Position numbers and translations under genes: made by a program. Below, in pieces: positions 50,116 through 58,834 of a stretch of DNA of 64,000 bases (position 1 is its first letter; each line of letters begins with the position of its first letter). The notes under the pieces are model-generated. The model searched no databases and had not been told where the DNA came from. It saw only the letters and a list, made by a program, of their open reading frames with translations. The DNA is from Hymenobacter armeniacus (GTDB taxonomy: Bacteria > Bacteroidota > Bacteroidia > Cytophagales > Hymenobacteraceae), in NCBI RefSeq assembly GCF_014699055.1, contig NZ_JACXAC010000003.1, positions 372,001 to 436,000 of the forward strand, in the 5' to 3' direction.

Positions 50116-52485
50116 CTAACCCACAATCTGCACCCGCACGCGCAACGCCAGCAGGCCTTTCACGCCCTGCAGCTCCTCCAGTTCCAGCTCTTCCACGCCG
50201 GGCTCCAGCAGGCCACGGTCCTGCAGGTAGTCGATGTACTCGTAGTACTCCACGGCCTCGCGGCTTTGGGCGTACACGAGGGCGATGGTGCCGGGCTGGG
50301 TGAGGCGCTCTCCGGTGCCCAGCACGGTGGCTTTGTCGATGCGCTTCTTGATGATTTCGTAGCGGATGTTGTAGGCGCCGTCCACGTCGAACTGGCGCTC
50401 GTCTTGCCGGAACCGAATGCTCAGCGGCTGCCCGTGGATGAGGATGAGCTGGGTCGTGTCGAGCGGCACGGGCAGGGTGGCCTTCAGCGCGGCGGTACGG
50501 CGCGTGATTTCCACCATGGTCAGCAGCTGCCACAGGCGCAGGTTTTTCAGGAACACCAGGTCGAAGGGCTTGTTCTCGACCAACGTGCTGCCTACGTAGA
50601 TGTTGAACTCCACGCCGTCGGTTTTGTAGCGCTGGAAGTAGTGCGGGAACATCTGCTGCGCCTTTTCCTCTTCCTCGTCGAGGTAGTCGCTCACGGCGTC
50701 GTTGAGCGTGGTTACGCTCGTCTCAAAGTCCTGGCGGCGCTTGTAGAGGATGCCCAGCTTGGGGTCGATGTTGCTCCAGTACTTCGTGATGATGGGCCGC
50801 AGCTCGGGCGTGTGGGTGGCCAGGTACTCAAACAGGGGCTCCACCTCGCGCTTCAGCGAGTCGTAGATGTTGGCCTCGTCGCCCGAAAGCATGCCTTCGC
50901 GCAGGCGCTTCAGGTTTTTGGTGACGTAGAACTTCAGCTCGTCGAGAATGGGCAGCTCCTGGCACTCGGAGGCTTTTTTCAGCACCTTGTTGGCCAGGGT
51001 GAGGTGCTCAATCAGGTCGCCCTGAATGGCCTCGTTGCGCACCGTGCTGCTGCTCCGGATGTCGCAGGAGCCGTGCAGCGGGTACACGTCCTCAAACACG
51101 ATGGGTTCCATCTCGGCCGTGCGGTTGCCGGCGTCGAGTTTGGCCAGCAGGTTGCGGGCCGCGTCCATAAACCGCCATTCCATGGTGGGGTGAATGGCCG
51201 TAAACTTCTCGCGAATAATGGATTGCACGCGGGATTGCAGGTCTTCGGCGTTGCGCTTCACGGCCACCGCAAACAGCGGCACAAACTGCGACACCTTGTC
51301 CATGTCAAACTCGTCGAGGGCACCCGCTTGGGGCGTGCCGAGCTCCAGCAGGCCCACCGTGTCGTTGCCGTAGGGCAGCAGGGCCAGAATGGCCGAGTTG
51401 ATGCCCAGCCCCGTGATTTGCTCGCGCAAATCCTCCGGAATGTCGGCCGTGGCCAGGTCCTTCAGCACCAGGGGCTCCCGTTCGCGCAGCAACCGGTCGT
51501 AAATCTGCCGGAAGCTGCCGTCGGCGGCCGAGTTGGTCTGGACCTGCTTGGTGAGGAAGCTGTGGTTGATTTTTTTGCCGAAATCGACAAAGGCGCGCTT
51601 CTTCTCGTCGTAGGCCGCAATGCCCAGCTGCAGCGAGGGCTGAGCAAACAGCACCCGCAGCTTCTCCTGAATCTGCTCGAAACGGGCCGCGTTCTGCAGC
51701 ACGTCGCGTTCCAGGAGGTCGTATTTCAGCTCCGACAGAATTTCCTGGTCGGTCACGTCCAGCAGCTGGATGAGGTTAAACCCTTCCAGCTCAAAATGCT
51801 CGGGCGGCAGCAGCTCGCGCCACAGCTCGGGGCGGTGGCGGTTGTGAATCAGCATTTCCAACTGCTCCGGCGTGAGCTGCGGCGGCTCGCCCACCACCTT
51901 CACGGTCACAAAATCGGAATTGAAATCGACGCCGTAGTGGCGGTAGAGGCCGATTTTGTAATCGGGCACGGTGAATACAATGGTGCCCAGCGGCGGTATC
52001 TCGGCCCCGTACACGCGGTTGAGCACCAAGTGGTACGCCATCAGGCCCATGTGCCGCTCCATCGTGGGCATGTCGATGTTCAGGGGCTGCTTGATGGTGC
52101 GGTCCTTGTTCAGCATCACCTCCTCAAAATGGGTGGTGGAGTAGAAGCAGTACCGCTGAAACGGGCCCACTACGCCGCTGATGTCGGTGGAAAACGAAGC
52201 CGGCGGAAACACGGCCAGCATCAGCGTCTCGATGAGGTCGCAGTTGCATTCCAGCACCGAATAGTCGGTGAGCGGGCCGCGGCACCAGTCGGCCTCCGCC
52301 ACCTGCTGGCCAATGGCCACGGCCAGCAGCCGCACGCCCGCGTTGGTCGACTGCTCGCGGCGCTGCCAGTAGGCAATGAGCGGCTCAAGACTGAGCGTGG
52401 ACCGAAACGGGAAGGACGTGGGCGCCGCGTTGGTACGCGAGTCCGGAACGGCGAGGGCGAGGGTCAGGGAGGAGTCGGCAGGCAT
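50116..52485 (-). CDS. Large GAF-domain protein of unknown function
   Basis: 789 residues, no signal peptide, no membrane helix. A GAF-like region lies near residues 270-420: 'VLFAQPSLQLGIAAYDEKKRAFVDFG', then 'LGINSAILALLPYGNDTVGLLELGTP'. The N-terminal part has 'FPFRSTLSLEPLIAYWQ' and 'RYCFYSTTHFEEVMLN'; the C-terminal part is helical ('YKRRQDFETSVTTLNDAVSDYLDEEEEK') and ends in a beta section. No histidine-kinase, GGDEF or DNA-binding output is present. Bacteroidota genomes carry such proteins, but I know no tested role. It ends about 50 bases from the converging PAP2 gene. Confidence 0.75.
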   Translation of the reverse strand: MPADSSLTLALAVPDSRTNAAPTSFPFRSTLSLEPLIAYWQRREQSTNAGVRLLAVAIGQQVAEADWCRGPLTDYSVLECNCDLIETLMLAVFPPASFSTDISGVVGPFQRYCFYSTTHFEEVMLNKDRTIKQPLNIDMPTMERHMGLMAYHLVLNRVYGAEIPPLGTIVFTVPDYKIGLYRHYGVDFNSDFVTVKVVGEPPQLTPEQLEMLIHNRHRPELWRELLPPEHFELEGFNLIQLLDVTDQEILSELKYDLLERDVLQNAARFEQIQEKLRVLFAQPSLQLGIAAYDEKKRAFVDFGKKINHSFLTKQVQTNSAADGSFRQIYDRLLREREPLVLKDLATADIPEDLREQITGLGINSAILALLPYGNDTVGLLELGTPQAGALDEFDMDKVSQFVPLFAVAVKRNAEDLQSRVQSIIREKFTAIHPTMEWRFMDAARNLLAKLDAGNRTAEMEPIVFEDVYPLHGSCDIRSSSTVRNEAIQGDLIEHLTLANKVLKKASECQELPILDELKFYVTKNLKRLREGMLSGDEANIYDSLKREVEPLFEYLATHTPELRPIITKYWSNIDPKLGILYKRRQDFETSVTTLNDAVSDYLDEEEEKAQQMFPHYFQRYKTDGVEFNIYVGSTLVENKPFDLVFLKNLRLWQLLTMVEITRRTAALKATLPVPLDTTQLILIHGQPLSIRFRQDERQFDVDGAYNIRYEIIKKRIDKATVLGTGERLTQPGTIALVYAQSREAVEYYEYIDYLQDRGLLEPGVEELELEELQGVKGLLALRVRVQIVG

Positions 52486-52559
52486 GGGAGAATAAACATG
52501 GCGCGCCCCGCAATCGTTGCAGGCCCGCGCGCCCTATACGTGCGCTGCTACCGGCCCGG

Positions 52560-53096
52560 CTACTTCGGCACTTCCAGATAAGGAAGCTGGGTCAGGTCGT
52601 AGGTCTTGCCCTGCACGTAGGCCGTCTTGCCGGTGTTGCGGTAGTTGGTGCAGCAGCCGCTGGTTTTGTAATAATTGCCCTGCACGCGAATGCTGTCGAT
52701 GACCAGGGCCGTGGTGGTCACGGGCTTGTTCACGCCATTGGGATGCGCCAGGTACTGCACCACGTAGCGGTAAGCCCCGAGGTTGGCGTTGCCCACCCGC
52801 GAAAACGGGGCGTCGTTGTTCAGCAGCAGCACCGAATCGCGGGCCTGAGCGGGAGTACGCACCAGTGTCACGGTTTCAGGGCGGGGGGTGTTGGTAAATT
52901 TTTTGGGGTAGCGCAGCACGATGACCGTGTCGAGGTCGGCGACCGAAAAATTTTTCGCAAAGCGCAGCTGCACGGCGTCGGCGAGTGGGTCGTCGGCCTC
53001 ACACACGTCGTTGGCGCAGCAGCCAGCCAGCAGGGCCGCGCCCAGCAGCCCCAACGCGCCGCGGGTAGCAAATCGGAACGGGAGCGAAAGTGCCAT
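52560..53096 (-). CDS. Hypothetical lipoprotein
   Basis: 178 residues from the ATG at 53096 ('MALSLPFRFATRGALGLLGA', lipobox 'LLAGC' at Cys26); the longer frame upstream runs through a palindrome. Mature part: acidic beta-rich domain with 'DLDTVIVLRYPKKF' and a Cys-Cys pair ('KTSGCCTNYRNTGKTA'). No family recognised. It is downstream of another lipoprotein gene on the same strand, separated by an 18-bp-stem palindrome. Confidence 0.7.
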   Translation of the reverse strand: MALSLPFRFATRGALGLLGAALLAGCCANDVCEADDPLADAVQLRFAKNFSVADLDTVIVLRYPKKFTNTPRPETVTLVRTPAQARDSVLLLNNDAPFSRVGNANLGAYRYVVQYLAHPNGVNKPVTTTALVIDSIRVQGNYYKTSGCCTNYRNTGKTAYVQGKTYDLTQLPYLEVPK

Positions 53097-53113
53097 CACG
53101 GGCCCAAAGATAA

Positions 53114-53164
53114 GGCCCGCAGCGCCTCGGCTCGCCGAAGGGGCGGGCCGAGGCGCTGCGGGCC
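53114..53164. repeat. Perfect 18-bp inverted repeat, probable terminator
   Basis: Arms 53114-53131 / 53147-53164, 15-base loop, between the two lipoprotein genes; TTATCTTTG follows on the minus strand. Confidence 0.7.
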
Positions 53165-53210
53165 AGAAATACATCGAACAGCAGCGCCGCGGGCGCTACC
53201 AAAACCGGGG

Positions 53211-53870
53211 CTAGCGGCTGCCCGTGACCACCGAAGAAGACGGCAGCGTGGGGTTCTCCACGGTGCCGCCGGCCAGCAGCAGGGGCCGCAGGCGCACGAC
53301 GGCCGTATCGAGCTGGGGCCGAATCTGGGCCATGGCGCCGCGCAGGGCAATAATATCGGCCAGGCGCGGGGCGGTGGTTTGCGAATAGCCGTGGTACATG
53401 GCCACCTTCACTTCGGAAGAGCCGGTGCCCACGTAGGAGCCCAGCAGGTTGCCGGCAGCGTCGCTCACCTGCACTTCGGCCTGCAGCGTGGTCTTGTACC
53501 ATTCCAATGGAATGCCCAGCACGGCGGGCACCATGAAGGTGAGCACCTGCAGGCCCTGCACGGCGCGGCCGGTGCGCAGGGTTTTCACCTTTTTCACCAC
53601 CAGCTTGGCGTAGCCGTAGGTGGCCGAGTCGGTGGGCTCGGTCAGGTTGGTGTGGCACTCCTGCTGAAACAACTTGAGGGGGTCTTCGGGCAGCGCCCCG
53701 TCATTCATCGCGAGCGGGCCTTGGTCGGCCAGCACTTCCAGGGCCGGCAAGCGCTTGGCGATGGCGGCCGAGGGCGTGCTCCGCATTTGGTTTTTGACCG
53801 AAACACAGGCCGGGGCCGCCAGCATAGCCGGCACCATGGCAAGCAGCGCGAGATGACGAGTAGCTTTCAT
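53211..53870 (-). CDS. Hypothetical lipoprotein
   Basis: 219 residues from the ATG at 53870 ('MKATRHLALLAMVPAMLAAP', Cys22 lipobox 'APAC'). The mature part carries 'NDGALPEDPLKLFQQECHTNL', then 'LVVKKVKTLRTGRAVQGLQVLTF' and 'GIPLEWYKTTLQAEVQVSDAAGNLLGSY'. This is an uncharacterised Bacteroidota lipoprotein type. The stretch 'VLTFMVPAVLGIPLEWY' is hydrophobic enough to sit in a membrane or a binding pocket. Expected location is the outer membrane or periplasm. Confidence 0.7.
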   Translation of the reverse strand: MKATRHLALLAMVPAMLAAPACVSVKNQMRSTPSAAIAKRLPALEVLADQGPLAMNDGALPEDPLKLFQQECHTNLTEPTDSATYGYAKLVVKKVKTLRTGRAVQGLQVLTFMVPAVLGIPLEWYKTTLQAEVQVSDAAGNLLGSYVGTGSSEVKVAMYHGYSQTTAPRLADIIALRGAMAQIRPQLDTAVVRLRPLLLAGGTVENPTLPSSSVVTGSR

Positions 53871-54068
53871 AGACGTAAAATAGAAAAATGCCAAAAAAAG
53901 GAAAGGAAAAAAGCCTAAAGTACCGGTCGGCAGCAGGGCAGAGGCCGATGGCCGGTTCCAAAAGCTAAATTAGGCAATTCTGAAGGCTAAAAGGACATTT
54001 CTCGGCGAATGAAAGAAAAAAGCCCTTGACTGGTTGAAAAGCTTCCGGTCAGTTTTAGTTCAATTTCT

Positions 54069-55499
54069 CTAGTGTTGTGGGTAGGGTTGCGGAGCCTCCA
54101 CGGCGGCCGTCAGGTCGGGGCCGTGATAGTCGTCTACGAATTCGCCTTCCCAACGGGCAACCACCGCCGACGCCAAACAGTTGCCGAGCACGTTCACGGC
54201 CGTGCGGGCCATGTCCATCAGCGCATCAATTCCCAGAATGATGAACACCGGCCAGGCCGGCAGGTTGAACGAGGCCACTGTGGCCAGCAGAATCACCAGC
54301 GAGGCGCGCGGCACGCCGGCCACGCCTTTGCTGGTGAGCATGAGGGTGAACACCATCACCAGCTGCTGGCCAAGGGTGAGGTCGACCCCGGCGGCCTGAG
54401 CCACGAAGATGGACGCCAGCGACAGGTAGAGGGTGGTGCCGTCGAGGTTGAACGAGTAGCCGGTGGGCATTACAAAAGCCACCACGCGCCGCGGCACCCC
54501 GATGCTTTCCATGGCTTCCATGGCGCGGGGCAGGGCTGCTTCGGAGCTAGTGGTGGCGAAGGCGATGCTCACGGGCTCGGCCACGGCCTGGATGAAGCGC
54601 TTCAGCGGAATGCGGGCGATGAGGGCCACCGGCAGCAAAATCAGGAGCACAAAGGCGATTAGCGCCGCATACAGCGTCAGCAGCAGCTGCACGGCGTTGA
54701 CCAGCGGACCAAAGCCCATTTTTCCCACCGTGTAGGCAATGGCGCCACCCACGCCCAGCGGCGCGAAGAACATTACCACGTTGGTGAACTTGAACATCAC
54801 CTCCGACAGGCTTTCCGACCACTCCAGCATGGACCGACGGTGCTTTTCCGACACCATGGCCAGGCCGATGGCGAAGATGATGGCAAATACCACCACCTGC
54901 AGCACTTGGCCCTCGGCTATCGATTTGGCGATGTTTTCGGGGAAGATGTGCGTGATGATGTCGGCCGCCGTCTGCTTGGGCGCGGCCGCAATGGTTTCGT
55001 TCACGTTGTTGGAGCGTTGGGCGGCTGCCAGCACGGCCGGGTCGAGGCGGCCGGCCTTGGTGAGGTTGATGGCGGCCAGGCCGATGAACAGCGCGAAGGT
55101 GGTCACTACCTCAAAATACACCAGCGCCTTGACCCCCATCCGGCCCACCTTTTTTAGGTCGGCGTGGCCAGCAATGCCCACCACCAGCGTGGCGAAAACG
55201 AGCGGCGCAATGATGGTTTTCACCAGGCGGAGGAAGACGTCGCTGAGCACTTTCAGGTTCTGGGCCTGCTCCGGAAAATCGGCACCAACTTCGGCGCCCA
55301 CCAACATGGCCAGCACTATCCAGAGGGTGAGGGAGCGACGCGGGGCCACGGCCACGGCCAGCACCAGCAGCGCCACCCAGCGGATGGCCATCAGCGCGGC
55401 TTCGGGCAGGGCCAGCAGGTGGTTGGCGCTGAGGGCGGTGAGCAGGCCCGCCACCAGCAGGCAGACCATGGCAAGAGGAAGTAAACGGGATTTTGGCAT
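54069..55499 (-). CDS. Dicarboxylate/amino acid:cation symporter (DctA/GltP family)
   Basis: 476 residues from the ATG at 55499 ('MPKSRLLPLAMVCLLVAGLL'); the frame upstream is unrelated. Family motifs: 'FLRLVKTIIAPLVFATLVVGIAG', the serine-rich re-entrant loop 'FATTSSEAALPRAMEAME', 'GYSFNLDGTTLYLSLASIFVAQAAG' (the NMDGT site as NLDGT), and 'TAVNVLGNCLASAVVARWEGEF' (substrate-binding Asn/Arg). It takes up C4-dicarboxylates or glutamate/aspartate with Na+ or H+. Confidence 0.93.
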   Translation of the reverse strand: MPKSRLLPLAMVCLLVAGLLTALSANHLLALPEAALMAIRWVALLVLAVAVAPRRSLTLWIVLAMLVGAEVGADFPEQAQNLKVLSDVFLRLVKTIIAPLVFATLVVGIAGHADLKKVGRMGVKALVYFEVVTTFALFIGLAAINLTKAGRLDPAVLAAAQRSNNVNETIAAAPKQTAADIITHIFPENIAKSIAEGQVLQVVVFAIIFAIGLAMVSEKHRRSMLEWSESLSEVMFKFTNVVMFFAPLGVGGAIAYTVGKMGFGPLVNAVQLLLTLYAALIAFVLLILLPVALIARIPLKRFIQAVAEPVSIAFATTSSEAALPRAMEAMESIGVPRRVVAFVMPTGYSFNLDGTTLYLSLASIFVAQAAGVDLTLGQQLVMVFTLMLTSKGVAGVPRASLVILLATVASFNLPAWPVFIILGIDALMDMARTAVNVLGNCLASAVVARWEGEFVDDYHGPDLTAAVEAPQPYPQH

Positions 55500-55599
55500 G
55501 CAATAAAAAAAGGCCGGGGTTGGGAATGAGGCCCTAAAGAACGGCATTATCCAGCCAGCACGCCCGGAGCAAGCCCCAAGGCCGGGGGCCACGGACCAA

Positions 55600-55634
55600 A
55601 AAAGCCGCCGCGCCCGGCGGGCACGGCGGCTTTT
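55600..55634 (-). terminator. Terminator after the DUF6799/Ppx-like gene
   Basis: 11-bp stem (55600-55610 / 55624-55634), GC-rich loop; T6 on the minus strand. Confidence 0.85.
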
Positions 55635-55656
55635 GGGGCCGGTGAGATGGCCGAGG

Positions 55657-56880
55657 CTACGGCAGCGCCAGCAGGTAGCCGATGGTGAAGTTGGCGTCGT
55701 AGCCGAACACAAATTCCTGGCAGCCAGTGGCGGCCGCCACGGCCTGATAGATGTTCAGGCCGGCTTTGGCCTTGGCGGCCGCGGGCTCGGGGTAGGCTTC
55801 GGGGGCGCGCAGCACGGTGTAGGGCTCCTTGCCCTGGCGCCCAGCCTTGGCCAGCTCGTAGGGCACCCCGCCGATGATGAAGCAGGTTTGGCGCAGCTTG
55901 GCGGGCACCTGGCCGGCTTTGGCTTTCACGTCGTCGGCGGCGGCGGCGGCGTCCACGTTCATTTCGTAGTACTTGGCGCCGTAGGTGTCGACCACGCGGG
56001 TCTGGCCCTTGTCCTGCCAGGCAATTTTGGTGTTGCCCGAGCCCATGTCGACCACGAAGGCGCGGTCGGCGTAGCCGGCGGGCATGGCTGCCAGCAGGCC
56101 CAGTTCCCCTTCGCGCTTAGGCGTCACGGGCGTCACCACGTACTTCATGGCCTGCAGGCCCTTGATGATTTTCTGGGTGCCTTCGCCCATGGCCGCCCCC
56201 GAGCTCACCACGAAGTGGATGTCGCGGCCGGCCACGCCATAGTCCAGCATCTGGCCGATGTAGGCCTTGAGGCCCTTGCTGATGTCGGCTTCGGTGGCCA
56301 TGTTTTCCAGCACCAGGCTGTTGCCAAACTCCGATTTTTCAAGCTTCCAGTTGCGCTTCTCGTCCATGCGGATGATGAAGAGGTTGAAGCCGCTGGCGCC
56401 CAGCTCCACCACGCCCCGCAGCTTGCCGCCGACGGGTGCCGCCGGGCGGTAGGTGAACGTGGGCGGCGCGGCCAGCGCCGGCTTGGGGGCTTCGGCTGGG
56501 ACTGAGGCCAGTGCCGGCGCCGGCGCGGCGGGTGCGCTGGCCACGGCTTTGGCGGCCGGAGGCGCTGGCTGGTTGCGAATGAATTCGCCGTTCAGGCTCA
56601 GCATGTCGCCCTCCTGCATGGGCACGCGCTTGCCGTCGGTGAGCACCACCGATTGGGTGGCGTACTCCACGCGGGTGCCGTTGGGTAAGGTCACGTCCTT
56701 GGTCAGCGGTTTGGCTTTATTGCCCGTTTGCACCACCAGGGTGTTGTTGTGCATCGCAAACCACGGCAGCTGACTGTTGGAGTATTCGGAACTGCTTTGC
56801 GCTTGCACCCATCGAGGGCCGCTAGCCAACAGGAGGGCGCCAACGAGGAAAGTCCGCAGGTGGAGTAGGGTGTTTTTCAT
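55657..56880 (-). CDS. Exported DUF6799 protein fused to a Ppx/GppA-like ASKHA domain
   Basis: 407 residues from the ATG at 56880; signal peptide 'MKNTLLHLRTFLVGALLLA' ends near residue 27 (VQAQ). Residues 43-102 are a DUF6799 domain ('TLPNGTRVEYATQSVVLTDG', 'MQEGDMLSLNGEFIR'). A Pro/Ala linker spans about 103-150. Residues 157-407 resemble exopolyphosphatase/GppA: phosphate-1 loop 'GVVELGASGFNLFII' (157-170), 'VVSSGAAMGEGTQ', 'TPKREGELGLLAAMP' with a Glu where Ppx has its catalytic one, phosphate-2 loop 'FVVDMGSGNTKIAW' (276-288), 'CFIIGGVPYELA'. Ppx/GppA act on polyphosphate or (p)ppGpp in the cytoplasm; an exported version is unexpected. Function inferred from motifs only. Confidence 0.7.
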   Translation of the reverse strand: MKNTLLHLRTFLVGALLLASGPRWVQAQSSSEYSNSQLPWFAMHNNTLVVQTGNKAKPLTKDVTLPNGTRVEYATQSVVLTDGKRVPMQEGDMLSLNGEFIRNQPAPPAAKAVASAPAAPAPALASVPAEAPKPALAAPPTFTYRPAAPVGGKLRGVVELGASGFNLFIIRMDEKRNWKLEKSEFGNSLVLENMATEADISKGLKAYIGQMLDYGVAGRDIHFVVSSGAAMGEGTQKIIKGLQAMKYVVTPVTPKREGELGLLAAMPAGYADRAFVVDMGSGNTKIAWQDKGQTRVVDTYGAKYYEMNVDAAAAADDVKAKAGQVPAKLRQTCFIIGGVPYELAKAGRQGKEPYTVLRAPEAYPEPAAAKAKAGLNIYQAVAAATGCQEFVFGYDANFTIGYLLALP

Positions 56881-57080
56881 AAAAAGGGGGTAAAACAATG
56901 GCGAAATGCTGCCGAAGCTTGGCAGCGTGCAAAGCTGAGCCATGGCGTTCCATCTATTTCCTTGTTTTAGGCCAGCTATCTAAAACACTCGTTAAAGTGA
57001 CCCTTTTCGCCTGGCGTTCGTAGCTGTGGTGTTTTCGCCGCATCTTCGGGTTTGCTTCGGTGCCCCCGCTTTCTTTATCC

Positions 57081-58088
57081 ATGCCCACCTGGACCCTTAC
57101 CGCCCACGAGCTGCCCCTGCGCTTCGTGTGGAAAATTTCCCGCAACGCTTCGGCTGCCAAAACCAACTTGCTGGTGCGCGTGGCCGGGCAGGGCCACCAC
57201 GGCACGGGCGAAGCCGCGCCCAACGTGCGCTATGGCGAAACGCCGGAGCTGCTGGCCCGGCAGTTTGAGCACCTGCAAGCCGCCGGCCTGAGCGGAGTGG
57301 CCTCGCTGGAAGAGCTGGACCTGCTGCTGGCCGCGCAGCCCGTGGCCCACGCCCTCAGCTTTGCCCTGGAAGCAGCGCTGGTGCAATGGCTGGCCGCCCA
57401 AGCCGGGCAGCCCGTGTGGCAGTGGCTGGGCGTGCCGCCGCCGGCCGCCGCGGTGCCCACGGCCTTCACGCTGCCCATCATGGAGCCCGGCGCGGTGGCG
57501 GCGTTTGTGCAAGAGCAGAAGGCGGCCCGGTTCGAGCTGCTCAAAATCAAGGTGAACCAAGACGGCGGGTTGGACCTGCTGCGTGAGGTGGCCCGCGTGC
57601 TGCCCGGCCACCCGCTGCTGGTGGACGGCAACGAGGCCTGGACCAATGCCGACGCCGTGCTCGCCTTTCTGGAGCAGGCCGCCGCCCTGCCGGGCCTCAA
57701 CATGCGCTACCTGGAGCAGCCGCTGCCGGCGGCCCTGGCCGATGACTACCGCTACCTGCAGCCCCGCAGCACGGTGCCGCTGCTGGCCGACGAGTCGGTG
57801 ACCGACACGGCCGACTTTGCCGACATCGCCCGCCAGTTTCACGGCGTGAACATGAAGCTGATGAAGGCCGGCGGCTTCCGGCGGGGCATCGAGTTGCTGC
57901 GCCGCACCCGCGCCCACGGCCTGGTGCCCATGATGGGCTGCATGGTGGAAACCAGCGTGGCCATTGCCGCCGCCCTGCAAATCAGCGCCCTGGCCGATGT
58001 GCACGACCTCGACGGCATCCTTATTATCAAGGATGAGCCGTTCGGGCTGGTGAGCGAAAGCGGCGGGCGGCTGTCGTTGCGCGGCTAG
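57081..58088 (+). CDS. Dipeptide epimerase (enolase superfamily, L-Ala-D/L-Glu type)
   Basis: 335 residues from the ATG at 57081 ('MPTWTLTAHELPLRFVWKIS'). Enolase-superfamily site: 'LLKIKVNQDGGLD' (KxK), metal ligands in 'LLVDGNEAWT' (D), 'LEQPLP' (E) and 'LLADESVTD' (D/E), then the second Lys in 'NMKLMKAGGFRRG'. The specificity-loop sequence 'MMGCMVETSVAIAAAL' matches Ala-Glu epimerases. It would epimerise dipeptides released from peptidoglycan, which fits with NamZ and M23 elsewhere in the window. It is divergent from the DUF6799/Ppx-like gene and convergent with another DUF6799 gene. Confidence 0.92.
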   Translation: MPTWTLTAHELPLRFVWKISRNASAAKTNLLVRVAGQGHHGTGEAAPNVRYGETPELLARQFEHLQAAGLSGVASLEELDLLLAAQPVAHALSFALEAALVQWLAAQAGQPVWQWLGVPPPAAAVPTAFTLPIMEPGAVAAFVQEQKAARFELLKIKVNQDGGLDLLREVARVLPGHPLLVDGNEAWTNADAVLAFLEQAAALPGLNMRYLEQPLPAALADDYRYLQPRSTVPLLADESVTDTADFADIARQFHGVNMKLMKAGGFRRGIELLRRTRAHGLVPMMGCMVETSVAIAAALQISALADVHDLDGILIIKDEPFGLVSESGGRLSLRG

Positions 58089-58110
58089 GCGGGCCACGAC
58101 AGCCGACGGG

Positions 58111-58677
58111 CTATTTCGGGGTGCCGAGCTGAGTGTTGAGCTGCAGCAGCTGGTCGTCGATGGCCTTGGTATCGGGCAAATCGGTGCGGCCCTGGCTGAG
58201 GAGCTGCACCTTCTGGTTCAGCAGCTCCACCTTTTTGTTGAGCAGCGACACCTGCGTGGCGGGGTCCGAATAGCCGGGGCCGCGCTGGGTGTAGGTGTCG
58301 AATTTGTTGGGGCCGCCGGCGGGCGCCTCGCCGCGGGCCGCCGCCGCGCTGCTGGGCGTGGCAAACACCAGCCCGCCGTCGGCGCGCACGTAGTCGCCTT
58401 CGTGCAGGGTCAGCTTCTTGCCCTGGGGGTTTACTTTGTCGGCGGGCATTTCCACGATGCCGCTTTTGTAGTTGATTTTGGTGCCGTTGCGCAGCTTCAC
58501 GTTTTGGGTGAGGGGCGTGGTCTGGCTGCCTTCGCGCCGCACCACCTCGCCGTTGAGGAACACGAATTGCGTGCGCGGCGTGGTTTGCACGGGAAAGCCG
58601 CCGTCTTGCGCGGCGGCTAGGCGGGGCGCGGCGGCCAGGCTGCCGGCAACTAATAAAAGCGTGAGGATGCGTTTCAT
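58111..58677 (-). CDS. Exported DUF6799 protein
   Basis: 188 residues. Signal peptide ends near 'RLAAAQ' (res 24). DUF6799 at about 38-102: 'FLNGEVVRREGSQTTPLTQN', 'LRNGTKINYKSGIVEMP', 'KLTLHEGDYVRADGG'. A low-complexity linker is followed by a short coiled coil (about 140-160) with heptad pattern 'LLNKKVELLNQKVQLL'. Its DUF6799 domain is the same type as that at the N-terminus of the Ppx-like protein at 56880; only the epimerase gene separates them. The role of the domain is unknown. Confidence 0.82.
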   Translation of the reverse strand: MKRILTLLLVAGSLAAAPRLAAAQDGGFPVQTTPRTQFVFLNGEVVRREGSQTTPLTQNVKLRNGTKINYKSGIVEMPADKVNPQGKKLTLHEGDYVRADGGLVFATPSSAAAARGEAPAGGPNKFDTYTQRGPGYSDPATQVSLLNKKVELLNQKVQLLSQGRTDLPDTKAIDDQLLQLNTQLGTPK

Positions 58678-58792
58678 GGCGCTGAAAAGTAGGTAATGGG
58701 CCTGAATACGGGATTCTGGCCCCGATGGGTGGCACGACGCACGCGAGCAGATACTTATTTTTCAACTTTTTTGGAACGATGTCGTGACATTT

Positions 58793-58813
58793 AATGTATG
58801 TACATTATATTTG
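58793..58813 (+). promoter_or_regulatory. Palindromic operator overlapping the marR -7 box
   Basis: Inverted repeat AATGTA-TG-TACATT (58793-58806) runs one base into a perfect TATATTTG box (58806-58813), 21 bases before the ATG at 58835. The position suits MarR autorepression; no distinct -33 TTG. Confidence 0.6.
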
Positions 58814-58834
58814 CACTCGATTCCACTGCCTCCC

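Noticed and set aside
49599..52581. 999-codon plus-strand frame opposite the GAF protein
   Set aside because: Begins inside the PAP2 gene in another frame and has Val/Gln/His-rich shadow composition.
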